From JALHUB01 sp963719465 (GTDB taxonomy: Bacteria > Chloroflexota > Dehalococcoidia > DSTF01 > JALHUB01): a DNA stretch of 64,000 bases. Made by a program: the position numbers and the translations under genes. This document shows positions 26,381 to 34,500 of this stretch, piece after piece (position 1 is the first letter of the stretch; every line of letters starts with the position of its first letter). The DNA is taken from assembly GCA_963719465.1 (NCBI GenBank), contig OY970386.1:186001-250000 (forward strand), in the 5' to 3' direction. The notes below the pieces were generated by a model. That model worked only from the letters and a program-made list of their open reading frames with translations. It had not been told where the DNA came from and did not search any database.

Positions 26381-27142
26381 ATGAAGGTGGCGAAGGGCCG
26401 CATCGTCAGCACCGAGCGTCTCTTCGGCTCGACGCACCTCACCTGGCTCGACGCCCCCGCGCTCGTCCCCGGCGCCTCGCCCGGCCGCTTCCTCATGTTC
26501 CGCCTCGACGCCGGCAGCGACCCCCTCCTGCCGCGCCCCATGAGCTACCATCGCATTCGTCCCGACGGCCAGGTCGGCATCCTCTACGAGGCGCGCGGCC
26601 GCGTCACGGCCATGCTCCCTCAGAAGCCCGCCGGCGCCGAGCTGCTCCTCTGGGGCCCGCTCGGGCGCGGCTTCTCCGTCCGACCCAGCGCCCAAGACCT
26701 CCTGCTGCTCGCCGGCGGCATGGGCGTCGCGCCGTTGGTATGGCTGGCAGAGGAGGCGTTGGCGAAGGGGAAGAGCGTGACGATCGTCGTCGGCTCGCGG
26801 ACCGCCGCGCAACTGCCGCCCGCGAGCCTGCTTCCGCCGCAGGCCGAGGTCGTCTTCGTGACAGAGGACGGCTCTGCCGGCGAGGCGGGCCTGGCGACGC
26901 GCATATTCGAGGAGCGCCTGCCGCAGATCGACCAGGCGTTCGCCTGCGGCCCCAACGCCATGTACGGATCGATGGCCAAAGTCGTGCGCCGGTCGGGCAG
27001 TCGAAAGCCGGTGCAGGTGCTAATGGAGACGCCGATGGCCTGCGGCAGCGGCTTCTGCTACGGTTGCGCCGTCGAGACGCGACGCGGCGTGCGCCAGGTC
27101 TGCCGCGACGGCCCGCGCTTCAACCTGCTCGACGTTTTCTGA
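26381..27142 (+). CDS. pyrK: dihydroorotate dehydrogenase electron-transfer subunit
   Basis: A 253-residue iron-sulfur flavoprotein that passes electrons from PyrD to NAD. The N-terminal FAD domain includes LPRPMSYHRI and LLWGPLGRGF. The NAD domain has LLLAGGMGVAPLVWLAEEA. The C-terminal [2Fe-2S] site is CGSGFCYGCAV...RQVC, with four cysteines spaced C-x4-C-x2-C-x11-C. The matching pyrD is 3.4 kb downstream, separated by a transposase/REP/methyltransferase insert. Together they form a type 1B dihydroorotate dehydrogenase. Confidence 0.93.
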   Translation: MKVAKGRIVSTERLFGSTHLTWLDAPALVPGASPGRFLMFRLDAGSDPLLPRPMSYHRIRPDGQVGILYEARGRVTAMLPQKPAGAELLLWGPLGRGFSVRPSAQDLLLLAGGMGVAPLVWLAEEALAKGKSVTIVVGSRTAAQLPPASLLPPQAEVVFVTEDGSAGEAGLATRIFEERLPQIDQAFACGPNAMYGSMAKVVRRSGSRKPVQVLMETPMACGSGFCYGCAVETRRGVRQVCRDGPRFNLLDVF

Positions 27143-27201
27143 AGGAAGCGCGCTGATTGGCAAAGCGAGCAGCGCGGGCATCGCCGACAAAAGAGGTAAC
27201 G

Positions 27202-27227
27202 GTTCTGAGGGTTGAAACCCTCAGCCT
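27202..27227. repeat. REP-like hairpin, inverted copy upstream of the transposase
   Basis: CTGAGGGTTGAAACCCTCAG at 27205-27224 is the exact reverse complement of the hairpin at 27650-27669 on the other side of the transposase. The match extends to about 26 bases (27202-27227 against 27647-27672). The transposase is thus bracketed by inverted copies of one hairpin element. Confidence 0.85.
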
Positions 27228-27240
27228 CAAGGAAGAGACG

Positions 27241-27633
27241 TTGGACGAGCGCATCTACCACGTGTGGTTTGGGACGAAGCGTCGCATTCCAGCGCTCCAG
27301 GGAGAGGTAGCTAACGAGGTGCGAAGACTCTTGCAAGAGAACGCATCCCGGGCAAGAACCCGACTCCTTGACCTGGAGACTGCGCTCGACCACGTTCATC
27401 TCGTTCTCGCCGTCCCCGCGGAAGGCGGCCTGAGCCCGGTGATGCATCAGATCAAGGGCGCCACCTCCCGCGCATTGTTCCTGAAGTACCCCGATCTGAA
27501 GAACGACATGCACGAAAGCGCTCTATGGCAGAAGGGTTACAGCTTTCGGAGGTTGCAACCTGAAGACGTTCCGGCTGCGCGACAATACGTCAGGACGCAG
27601 CTATCTCGTCCATTGAGACACGAGCCAGATTGA
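27241..27633 (+). CDS. REP-associated / IS200-like tyrosine (Y1 HUH) transposase
   Basis: About 130 residues of the IS200/IS605 TnpA (RAYT) superfamily, single-strand DNA transposases that act at hairpins. The family opening YHVWFGTKRRIPAL is present, then the HUH metal motif in ALDHVHLVLAVP, and the candidate catalytic tyrosine in ARQYVRTQL near the C-terminus. I use TTG 27241 with AAGGA at 27229-27233. The frame is open from 27157, but that extension reads through the REP hairpin. It is flanked by REP-like hairpins and followed by the 94-bp array. No TnpB partner is nearby. Confidence 0.85.
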   Translation: MDERIYHVWFGTKRRIPALQGEVANEVRRLLQENASRARTRLLDLETALDHVHLVLAVPAEGGLSPVMHQIKGATSRALFLKYPDLKNDMHESALWQKGYSFRRLQPEDVPAARQYVRTQLSRPLRHEPD

Positions 27634-27649
27634 CGTAGCTTGGGGAAGG

Positions 27650-28045
27650 CTGAGGGTTTCAACCCTCAGAACTGTAATAAGATGGACCTCGATGCGACAT
27701 CGGCCCAACCAGATCGTCGGCGGCAACGTCGCTTGACCGGAGGCTGAGGGTTTCAACCCTCAAAACTGTAATAAGATGGACCTTGATACGACATCGGCCC
27801 AACCAGATCGTGGGCGGCAACGTCGCTTGACCGGAGGCTGAGGGTTTCAACCCTCAAAACTGTAATAAGATGGACCTTGATACGACATCGGCCCAACCAG
27901 ATCGTCGGCGGCAACGTCGCTTGACCGGAGGCTGAGGGTTTCAACCCTCAAAACTGTAATGAGATGGACCTCTATACGGCATCGGCCCAACCAGATCGTC
28001 GGCGGCAACGTCGCTTGACCGGAGGCTGAGGGTTTCAACCCTCAG
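27650..28045 (+). repeat. tandem array of 94-bp units with REP-like hairpins
   Basis: Five copies of the 20-base palindrome CTGAGGGTTTCAACCCTCA(G/A) start at 27650, 27744, 27838, 27932 and 28026, exactly 94 bases apart. The four 74-base spacers are nearly identical, with a few substitutions, and each ends ACCGGAGG before the next hairpin. GGAG next to the hairpin resembles the tetranucleotide that RAYT enzymes recognise beside REP stems. The array directly follows the transposase and runs to ten bases before the methyltransferase ATG. Confidence 0.95.
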
Positions 28046-28054
28046 AACTGGAAT

Positions 28055-28835
28055 ATGTCCGACCCGCCGAAACCCAACATCATCATCGAAGGCGACTGCC
28101 TCAACGTTCATGTCCTCCTGGCCGGACGGCTGCGTCGACCACTGCATCGCCGACCCGCCGTTCGGCATCGCGTCCGGCAGGGGGCGGCGCGACAAGCGCG
28201 GTTTGGGCTGGGCGTTCTCGTCGCACGTCACGATGCAGGAGACCTGGGACCGCTTCAGCCACGATGAGTTCTTCGAGTTCAACGTCCGCTGGCTGTCGGA
28301 GGTCTGTCGCGTCGTCAAGCCGAACGGCAACATCCTCGTCTTCGGCACGTTTCACAACATCTACCAACTCGGCTTCATCCTCCAGAGCGTCCTCAACCGG
28401 CGTATCCTGAACTCGATTGTCTGGTTCAAGCCCAACGCCCAGCCGAACATCACGGCGCGCATGCTGACCGAAAGCACCGAGCAGATCATCTGGGCCGTGA
28501 ACGAGACGCCGTCACGGGCGAAGTGCTGGACGTTCAACTACCGGGACGCGAAGGAGCTCGCCGGCGGCCGCCAGATGCGCAACCTCTGGGAATTCGCCGT
28601 CACGCCGAGAAGCGAGCGCGCGAACGGGGGCCATCCCTCGCAAAAGCCGCTCGCGCTGGTCGAACGCCTCGTCCTCGTGGCGACGCGGCCCGACGACCTC
28701 GTGCTCGACCCCTTCGGTGGAACCGGCACCCTCGCCGTCGCCGCGCAGAAGCACGGGCGTCGCTGGCTGCTCGTCGAAAACGACCCGCACTACGTCGATA
28801 CCGCCAGACGGCGAGTCGGGACGGAGAGTGTCTAG
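28055..28835 (+). CDS. site-specific DNA methyltransferase (N4-C/N6-A), one frameshift
   Basis: Two frames joined at about 28107 encode roughly 259 residues: MSDPPKPNIIIEGDCLNV, then MSSWPDGCVDHCIADPPFG. The catalytic motif IV is DPPFG and motif I, VLDPFGGTGTLAVAA, comes at the C-terminus, the beta-class order of amino-methyltransferases. One extra base (ACGTT where ACGT is expected) shifts the frame. ATG 28055 is ten bases after the last REP hairpin. No restriction enzyme is adjacent, so it may be an orphan methylase or the remains of a system brought in with the mobile element. The stop overlaps the convergent mrp gene by four bases. Confidence 0.82.
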
Positions 28836-29896
28836 GCCTTCGATTCCTCCGCGAACTGCGTCACAGCGCAGCGAGCCGCCACCCTCTCCGCCAGCGCCGT
28901 GAACGTCTTCGCCGCCGGCGAGTCAGGCGCCGAGTCGACAATCGGCAGCCCGCCGTCCGCCGCCGTCCGCGTCTCCAGGTCGATCGGTATCTCCCCCAGG
29001 AACTCCAGCCCCAGCTCGTCCGCAATCACCCGGCCGCCGCCGTGCCCGAAGATGTCCGTCCGTGTGCCGCAGTGCGAGCAGACGAAGTAGCTCATGTTCT
29101 CGATGACCCCTAGGATCGGCGCGTCGACGCGGCTGAACATCGTCACTGCCTTGCTCGCGTCCTCCAGCGACACCTCCTGCGGCGTCGTGACGATGACCAC
29201 GCCCGCCAGCGGCACCGCCTGCGCCACGCCCAGCGACGCGTCGCTCGTCCCCGGCGGCAGGTCGACCAGCAGGTAGTCCAGCTCACCCCAGTCGAGCTCG
29301 TGCAACAGCTCCCGCAGCGCCTTGTCGATCAGCGGCCCCCGCCAGATGACCGCCGACGCCTTCGGCAGGATGAACCCGAGCGAGCAAACCTTCACGCCGT
29401 AGCGGTCGATGGGGGCGAGCGGCTGGCCGGACTCGCTGAGGAATCCCGAGGGAAGCCCCATCATCAGCGGCACGTTCGGCCCCGTAACGTCGGCGTCCAG
29501 CAGTCCGACCCGCGCGCCCGCCTTCGCCAGCGCGACCGCCAGGTTCACCGCCACCGTCGTCTTGCCGACACCGCCCTTGTTGCTGGCGACGGCAATGACG
29601 TTCCGCACGCCCGGAATCGCCTGCGGCCCCTGTCTGGTCCGCACGTCGGCGTCCATCGTCACCTGCACCGACTTCACGCCGGGCACCGACTTCAACGCCC
29701 GCGCGACATCGGCTTCTATCGCGTCCCGCAGAGGGCAGGCCGGCGTCGTCAGGACGATCCGCAGCGACACCTCGCCGTCCTTCACCACCACGTCGTGCAC
29801 CATGTTCAGCGAGACGAGGTCGCGGTTCAGCTCCGGGTCCTTCACCTGCCGCAGCGCGTCGAGGATCGCTTGCTCCGTCGGATTCTCTTCACTCAT
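28832..29896 (-). CDS. Mrp/NBP35-family iron-sulfur cluster carrier ATPase
   Basis: A 354-residue P-loop ATPase that carries Fe-S clusters to target proteins. Residues 5-80 are a MIP18/DUF59-type domain (ILDALRQVKDPELNRDLVSL, TTPACPL). Then comes the deviant Walker A NKGGVGKTTVAVNLA, with LLDADVTGPNVPLMMG and LLVDLPPGTSDASL as switch and Walker B. The C-terminal FVCSHCGTRTDIFG supplies the CxxC for the bridging cluster. ATG 29896 is chosen; the upstream start at 29959 adds residues with no match to the family. Confidence 0.95.
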   Translation of the reverse strand: MSEENPTEQAILDALRQVKDPELNRDLVSLNMVHDVVVKDGEVSLRIVLTTPACPLRDAIEADVARALKSVPGVKSVQVTMDADVRTRQGPQAIPGVRNVIAVASNKGGVGKTTVAVNLAVALAKAGARVGLLDADVTGPNVPLMMGLPSGFLSESGQPLAPIDRYGVKVCSLGFILPKASAVIWRGPLIDKALRELLHELDWGELDYLLVDLPPGTSDASLGVAQAVPLAGVVIVTTPQEVSLEDASKAVTMFSRVDAPILGVIENMSYFVCSHCGTRTDIFGHGGGRVIADELGLEFLGEIPIDLETRTAADGGLPIVDSAPDSPAAKTFTALAERVAARCAVTQFAEESKA

Positions 29897-30012
29897 CGAC
29901 TTGGCCTTTCCAGCAGAATGTGCTCTAATTATAGCCCTTGCGGTCGCCGCAACCGTCATCCTCCATTTAACACCTACTTAACACACTAGGTACAGTTTTT
30001 TTGCTCCATTGC

Positions 30013-30041
30013 TTGACAAGGGCCTCCGGCGATGCTAATCT
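30013..30041 (+). promoter_or_regulatory. strong promoter of the small zinc-protein gene
   Basis: A perfect TTGACA (30013-30018), a 17-base spacer and TAATCT (30036-30041), followed by GAGGAGGTG at 30054-30062 and ATG at 30069. Confidence 0.75.
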
Positions 30042-30068
30042 ACTCTGATGCCTGAGGAGGTGTAGGCA

Positions 30069-30389
30069 ATGAGAAGAGCAACGGCAACCAGGGAGAGATT
30101 CCGTCAACCAGAGCCGGCCGTCAAAGAGCCGGTAGAGATAATCGGCGGCGATCCAGACTGCGTCCATCACTGGATCATCGATAGCCCGGCAGGCGCCATA
30201 AGCGCAGCTTCCTGCAAGGTCTGCGGCGCGCGACGCGTCTTCAGCAACTACGTGTCCGACTTCATTTACGAAGGCGACTCCACCGACACGTTGCCGGTGG
30301 GCGGCTGGAAGAAGCCGGTAAGCGAGCTAGTGAAGCCGGACAGCGAAGGCAACAGCGAGTCCTCTCCGGGGACGGAAGGCGACTACTAG
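30069..30389 (+). CDS. small hypothetical protein with CxxC zinc-binding motif
   Basis: A 106-residue hydrophilic protein. A putative half zinc ribbon is formed by DCVHHWIIDSP and SCKVCGARRVFSNY (Cys-x2-Cys plus upstream His/Cys). The C-terminal 30 residues are acidic and serine-rich and likely unstructured. It has its own strong promoter and ribosome site and is closed by a terminator, so it is a single-gene unit and probably well expressed. I do not recognise a family. Confidence 0.75.
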   Translation: MRRATATRERFRQPEPAVKEPVEIIGGDPDCVHHWIIDSPAGAISAASCKVCGARRVFSNYVSDFIYEGDSTDTLPVGGWKKPVSELVKPDSEGNSESSPGTEGDY

Positions 30390-30405
30390 ACCGTCGCCAC
30401 ATAAC

Positions 30406-30440
30406 AAAGAAAGGCGGTCCAGAGCGGGCCGCCTCTCTTT
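30406..30440 (+). terminator. intrinsic terminator between the small zinc protein and pyrD
   Basis: AAAGAAAGGCGGTCC pairs with GGGCCGCCTCTCTTT (15 positions, one G-U and one A-C mismatch) around a five-base loop. The stem is A-rich on one side and T-rich on the other, so it could work in both directions. Confidence 0.65.
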
Positions 30441-30445
30441 GTGCC

Positions 30446-30475
30446 TCGACACGCCTCTCCGCCAGCCGATATAAT
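30446..30475 (+). promoter_or_regulatory. promoter of pyrD
   Basis: TCGACA (30446-30451), an 18-base spacer and a perfect TATAAT (30470-30475), 29 bases before the GTG start. pyrD therefore has its own promoter, separate from the pyrR operon. I see no PyrR-type motif here. Confidence 0.6.
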
Positions 30476-30503
30476 CTGCACGACTCGCCAGCGGAGGCAA
30501 GAC

Positions 30504-31430
30504 GTGAACCTCGCCGTTGAGCTCGCCCCCAAGCGCAAGAAGGGACTGCTCCTGCGCAATCCTGTCATGACCGCTTCCGGCACGCTCAGCAACGGCCTCG
30601 AAGCGACCCGCATCTTCGATATCAACCGCCTCGGCGCCGTCGTCAGCAAGGGCACGACCCTCGAGCCGCGCCCCGGCAATCCGCAGCCTCGCACCGCCGA
30701 GACGCCTTCCGGCATGCTCAACACCATCGGCCTCCAGAACATCGGCGTTGAAGCGCTGATTCGCGACGTCGCGCCCGTATGGGCGACCTGGCGGACGCCG
30801 GTTATCGTCAACATCGCCGGCAAGTCAGTCGAAGAGTTCGCTGCTCTGGCCGCTCGCCTCGACGGCGTGCCCGGCGTCAGCGCGCTCGAGGTCAACATCA
30901 GCTGTCCGAACGTCAAGGTCGGCGGCATGCTCTTCGGGCAGGACGCGAAACAGGCCGCCGCCGTCACCGACGCCGTCGTCCGCGCGACCTCGCTTCCCGT
31001 CATCGTCAAGCTCACGCCGAACGTCACCGACGTCGTCGCCATCGCCCGCGCCGTCGTCGAAGCCGGCGCCGACGCTCTTTGCCTGATCAACACCCTCCAG
31101 GCGATGGCCATCGACATCCGCGTGAGGCGCCCGGTGCTTTCGACCGTCTTCGGCGGGCTGTCCGGCCCCGCGATCAAGCCGGTGGCGCTGCGGGCCGTCT
31201 ACCAGGTCGCCCAGGCGATCGACGTGCCCATCGTGGGCTGTGGCGGCATTCGCAGCGGCGAGGACGCGATCGAGTTCATCATGGCGGGCGCGACGGCCGT
31301 ACAGGTCGGGACAGCAACGTTCTCCAACCCGAACGCGCCTATCGACGTGGTGGAAGGCATCGAACGCTTCCTGGCGGCGGCCGGCGTCTCCAGCATACGC
31401 GACATCATCGGCGCCGCTCGCTCGCCCTAG
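30504..31430 (+). CDS. pyrD: dihydroorotate dehydrogenase, catalytic subunit (type 1B)
   Basis: A 308-residue FMN enzyme oxidising dihydroorotate to orotate. LLRNPVMTASGTLSNGLEA and SKGTTLEPRPGNPQPR are the usual N-terminal motifs. The active-site region is VNISCPNVKVGG, with Cys as catalytic base, which is diagnostic of class 1 enzymes. Near the end, IVGCGGIRSGEDAIEFIMAGA binds the FMN phosphate. GTG 30504 has GGAGG at 30493-30497. It pairs with pyrK at 26.4 kb. The two are separated by mobile DNA and the mrp gene. Confidence 0.97.
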   Translation: MNLAVELAPKRKKGLLLRNPVMTASGTLSNGLEATRIFDINRLGAVVSKGTTLEPRPGNPQPRTAETPSGMLNTIGLQNIGVEALIRDVAPVWATWRTPVIVNIAGKSVEEFAALAARLDGVPGVSALEVNISCPNVKVGGMLFGQDAKQAAAVTDAVVRATSLPVIVKLTPNVTDVVAIARAVVEAGADALCLINTLQAMAIDIRVRRPVLSTVFGGLSGPAIKPVALRAVYQVAQAIDVPIVGCGGIRSGEDAIEFIMAGATAVQVGTATFSNPNAPIDVVEGIERFLAAAGVSSIRDIIGAARSP

Positions 31431-31440
31431 CGGTCGAACG

Positions 31441-32667
31441 TCAGGAAGCCGCGTACTGGGCCGTGCCGTCGGGGTAAACGGCAACGCGCGCCTTGCCGGG
31501 GAATCGCTCCCGCAGGTGCGACATCACCTCATCCCAGTCCTTCGCCCACACGACCGCGCCCGGGTCGAGGACCAGGTCGACGCACGTCAGGTCCGGCTGC
31601 GGGTTGAGGATGATGACGCGGAACTGCTCCGGCAGGCCGCCGCGGGTCACGTACTGTCGCCCGCCGTACTCTTTCCCGAACCGACGCAGCAGGTAGTGCA
31701 CGACCTGCCCCCGCGGACAGTCCATTATCAGCACGATGTCGCTTCCGGACGGCTTCACGGAGCGGAGGGCGATCGCCAGCGCAATCATCGCCTCGTTCGG
31801 CTTCGCGTGCGCGTTGCTGACGACAACGTCCGCCTCCCGCGCGACCTGCGTCGCATAGAACTTCTTGGCAAGCTGCACGCCCTCGTTATGCGCCAGCACC
31901 GGGTCGCCGACCAGCAGGCCCGTCACCTCGCACCTTCCGTTGAAGAGGGCGCTGACGGTCACGTCCAGCCCGACCAGCCGCGCCGCGTCCTCCGTCTCCT
32001 GCCGCATCGGATTCTCGTCCCAGTTGCCTAGCCCGACCGTCCCCGGCGCTCTGCCTTCGACCACGCGATGGAACCTGTCGACGCTATCGATGTGCGAGAC
32101 GCCCGGCAAGATGAGCTTGCCGCCGCCGCCAAAGCCCGCCTGCGGATGCGGCAAAATGCCGCCGATGCCGATCTTCAGGTCGCACGACATGACCTCGCGG
32201 TTCACCGCCACCGCCGTTCCCAGCGTCGTCGCGCCTACCGAAACGCAGTTCTCGTATGGGTTGTGCTGAAACACGAGGAAGCGCTCCAGTATCTCCTGGC
32301 CTAGCTTGGCCCGAAGAGCGCTGTTGTCGTGGGCGCCGTGCGTCCCGGAGGCGATTACGAATCGCACCTGGCCGTCGGTGATTCCGGCCCGTCGCAGCTC
32401 ATCCAGAACAAGCGGGGCTATCTGGTGGACCGGCGTCGGCCGCGTGATGTCGTCGAAGATGATGACGACTTCTTTCTTGCCACGCGCGAGTTCGCGAATG
32501 CGCGCCGCGCCTACCGGCTTTTCGAAGGCCTTGCGCATCGACGCCTCGTCGAGCGCCGGCCGCTCCCATCCTCGCGACGGGCAGAACCGCACGTCCCAGC
32601 CCTCGGGAAAGTCCAATTCCCGTTCGCCGCCGCCGTCCCAGACCAGTTTTGGCACCGTCAGCTTCAT
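31441..32667 (-). CDS. LarA-family (nickel-pincer) racemase / DUF2088 protein
   Basis: A 408-residue member of the lactate racemase LarA family, 2-hydroxyacid racemases using a nickel-pincer nucleotide. VIIFDDITRPTP and FVIASGTHGAH (catalytic His) are the N-terminal signatures, and HPQAGFGGGGKLILPGV is the glycine-rich cofactor region. ATG 32667 is preceded by GGAGGAGG. The cofactor genes larB, larC and larE are not in the window, and the substrate may not be lactate. It is convergent with pyrD, ten bases apart. The upstream metal ECF transporter could supply nickel, but this link is speculative. Confidence 0.9.
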   Translation of the reverse strand: MKLTVPKLVWDGGGERELDFPEGWDVRFCPSRGWERPALDEASMRKAFEKPVGAARIRELARGKKEVVIIFDDITRPTPVHQIAPLVLDELRRAGITDGQVRFVIASGTHGAHDNSALRAKLGQEILERFLVFQHNPYENCVSVGATTLGTAVAVNREVMSCDLKIGIGGILPHPQAGFGGGGKLILPGVSHIDSVDRFHRVVEGRAPGTVGLGNWDENPMRQETEDAARLVGLDVTVSALFNGRCEVTGLLVGDPVLAHNEGVQLAKKFYATQVAREADVVVSNAHAKPNEAMIALAIALRSVKPSGSDIVLIMDCPRGQVVHYLLRRFGKEYGGRQYVTRGGLPEQFRVIILNPQPDLTCVDLVLDPGAVVWAKDWDEVMSHLRERFPGKARVAVYPDGTAQYAAS

Positions 32668-32757
32668 GCGCCTCCTCCTCTGGTACGTCTGCTTCACTCA
32701 ATATACAGAGGGCGGCGTCAAGTGCGGAAGTTGAAGCGGTTAGAAGCGGGCAAGACG

Positions 32758-33555
32758 CTAGCGCCCCTTGAACTCGTATGGCTGCCCCTTGAGGTAGGCC
32801 CGCATGGCCTCGCGGGCGTCCTCGCTGCGAAGCACCCGCATGAACGAGTCGGATTCGACCTGCAGGCCTTCTTCCAGGGGCAGCTCGCGGCCCTCGTAGA
32901 CGCAGCGCTTGATAAGCCCCTGCGCGACAGGCGCGCCCCTGGCCAGCCTGCGCGCCAGCGACATGACGGCCGGCAGGAACTCCAACGTCGGCACCGCCTT
33001 GTGGACCAGCCCGATTCGCTCCGCCTCCTCGGCGCCGACGACCTTGCCCAGCAGCATCATCTCCAGCGCCTTCGCTTCGCCCACGACGCGGGGCAGCCGC
33101 TGCGTGCCGCCACCCCCCGGGATGATCCCCACATTCACCTCCGGCTGCCCGATCCCGAAGTCGCCGATGGCCATGATTCGCAGGTCGCAGGCCAGCGCGA
33201 ACTCGCAGCCGCCGCCGCCGCATTGCCCGTTGATCGCCGCAATCACCGGCTTCGGCAACTTCTCCAGACGTCGGAGCGTCCGGTGAAGGGGCATCTCCAT
33301 CGCTCGAGGCGGCCCCGACGGCTTCTCGCCGCTCGAGACCGCCGACAGCTCGGAGACGTCGTAATGCGTGATGAAGATGCCATCGATGCCGCCGGTGAAG
33401 ACGACAACCCGCGCCGATTCGTCGGCCTCCGCCTCCTGCACGAAGCCGTCGATCTCCCGAACCGTCCGGTTGTTCATGAAGTTGCTCGGCGGATTCCGAA
33501 TCGCGCAAATAGCGACCCCGCCTTCCCTGCGCACGTCCAACTGCTCGTATTCCAT
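32758..33555 (-). CDS. enoyl-CoA hydratase/isomerase family protein
   Basis: A 265-residue crotonase-fold protein. FITHYDVSEL is in the CoA-binding region, AAINGQCGGGGCEFALACDL is the oxyanion-hole segment and PEVNVGIIPGGGGTQRLPR the second conserved block. In the second block the usual catalytic Glu is at the start of PEVNVGI. Start chosen at ATG 33555, with AAGGAGG just upstream. It probably hydrates or isomerises an acyl-CoA, with the substrate unknown. It lies 90 bases upstream of larA on the same strand. Confidence 0.92.
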   Translation of the reverse strand: MEYEQLDVRREGGVAICAIRNPPSNFMNNRTVREIDGFVQEAEADESARVVVFTGGIDGIFITHYDVSELSAVSSGEKPSGPPRAMEMPLHRTLRRLEKLPKPVIAAINGQCGGGGCEFALACDLRIMAIGDFGIGQPEVNVGIIPGGGGTQRLPRVVGEAKALEMMLLGKVVGAEEAERIGLVHKAVPTLEFLPAVMSLARRLARGAPVAQGLIKRCVYEGRELPLEEGLQVESDSFMRVLRSEDAREAMRAYLKGQPYEFKGR

Positions 33556-33641
33556 CATCGCCTCCTTGGATTCGTCTCGGCGGGCCCAGTATAGCTCATC
33601 TTCGCCCCCTCGCTCCTCAGCAACGAGTCTCAGAAAAAGAC

Positions 33642-33670
33642 TTGCCACACGGCCAACGCCGCGCTAGAAT
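33642..33670 (+). promoter_or_regulatory. promoter of the CAP-domain lipoprotein gene
   Basis: TTGCCA (33642-33647), 17 bases, TAGAAT (33665-33670). The expected transcript starts near 33677. Confidence 0.55.
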
Positions 33671-33759
33671 GTCCCGCAGATGTGGTGGTGGGCATGTGGC
33701 GGATGTGGAACATCGACCTGCGTTCTTCTTTAGGGATAAGACCAGCAGGGTATCGCGGG

Positions 33760-34260
33760 ATGCGTCTTTCTCGAATCGCAAGCTTGTCGCTTCCAGTGAT
33801 AGTGCTCGTATTCGCCTTCATTGCTGGCGCTTGCACCATCCAAACGCAAATCGAGAACGGCGTGAGCCAGGGCGTCAATCAGGTGCGCACGCAGGCCGGT
33901 TTGCCGCCGCTGACCGCCGACCCGGAGCTCGCGGCCGTCGCCCGTCACCGCGCGCAGGACATGGCAAACCTCGACTACTTCTCCCACAACCCGCCGGACG
34001 GTTGCCCCGCGCGCTGTCTGATGCAGAAGGCGGGCCTTGCCCCGGCCTGGAGCGGCGAGATCATCGCCTGGAACGATGCAGCCATCGACTCCAGCGTCAG
34101 CATGGCGGTGAACATGTGGAGTAACAGCCCGCCTCACTACGCCGTCATCACCGGGCGTTGCTTCACGCGCATGGGGGCCGGCGTCGCGTTCACCCCCGAT
34201 GGCAGCAAAGGCTACTTCGTTGTCGTCTTCGAGGGCGACGACGTGAACTGCCAGCAATAG
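33760..34260 (+). CDS. CAP/SCP-domain secreted lipoprotein
   Basis: A 166-residue exported protein. A signal segment ends IAGAC (lipobox) near residue 24. The CAP fold follows: VNQVRTQAGLPPLTADPELAAVARHRAQDM, then LDYFSHNPP (the SH motif) and NMWSNSPPHYAVI (the W..S..H motif). The lipobox predicts attachment to the membrane outer face. Bacterial CAP proteins such as YkwD are of unclear function. The ORF is open from ATG 33682, but ATG 33760 gives a proper signal peptide. Confidence 0.88.
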   Translation: MRLSRIASLSLPVIVLVFAFIAGACTIQTQIENGVSQGVNQVRTQAGLPPLTADPELAAVARHRAQDMANLDYFSHNPPDGCPARCLMQKAGLAPAWSGEIIAWNDAAIDSSVSMAVNMWSNSPPHYAVITGRCFTRMGAGVAFTPDGSKGYFVVVFEGDDVNCQQ

Positions 34261-34393
34261 GCCCCGGCGACACAACGGGCCTCGACACTCCGTACTGACC
34301 TCGGCATCGACGCGTCCCCGACTCGCTGCCTGCCGCATACGACGGCGATATCGACGCAACCTGGTGCGTGGCTGCCGGTAGCGACGTGTTGTC

Positions 34394-34421
34394 GGGGCCG
34401 TTCGGGTTGCCGAACGGCCCC
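34394..34421. repeat. perfect 12-bp hairpin in the 34.3-34.5 kb gap
   Basis: GGGGCCGTTCGG (34394-34405) and CCGAACGGCCCC (34410-34421) pair completely around a four-base loop. There is no T-tract on either side, so it is not a classical terminator. It lies between two convergent genes. Confidence 0.7.
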
Positions 34422-34445
34422 ACGGAAACGTCTCATCCGCGAAGG

Positions 34446-34465
34446 CTGCGGGTTTCAACCCGCAG
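34446..34465. repeat. dispersed REP-like hairpin related to the 27.6 kb array
   Basis: CTGCGGGTTTCAACCCGCAG has the same 20-base design as the array hairpins (CTGAGGG...CCCTCAG), differing by a matched A-to-C and T-to-G pair that keeps the stem intact. GAAGG precedes it, as in array copy 1. Confidence 0.8.
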
Positions 34466-34500
34466 AACCCAAACCCCCTCTTCGGCCTCAGCCGCGCCGA

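Noticed and set aside
27650..28045. Regularly spaced 20-base palindromes that could suggest a CRISPR array
   Set aside because: The 74-base spacers are nearly identical to each other, so this is a tandem repeat of REP units, not repeats with unique spacers. No cas gene is nearby.
27659..28348. Series of near-identical 63-residue minus-strand ORFs
   Set aside because: They are simply the reverse strand of the 94-bp array read in one frame, have no ribosome sites, and repeat with the array period.
30386..31177. 263-residue minus-strand ORF opposite pyrD
   Set aside because: Shadow of pyrD. It also reads through the terminator and promoter of pyrD and shows no domain.
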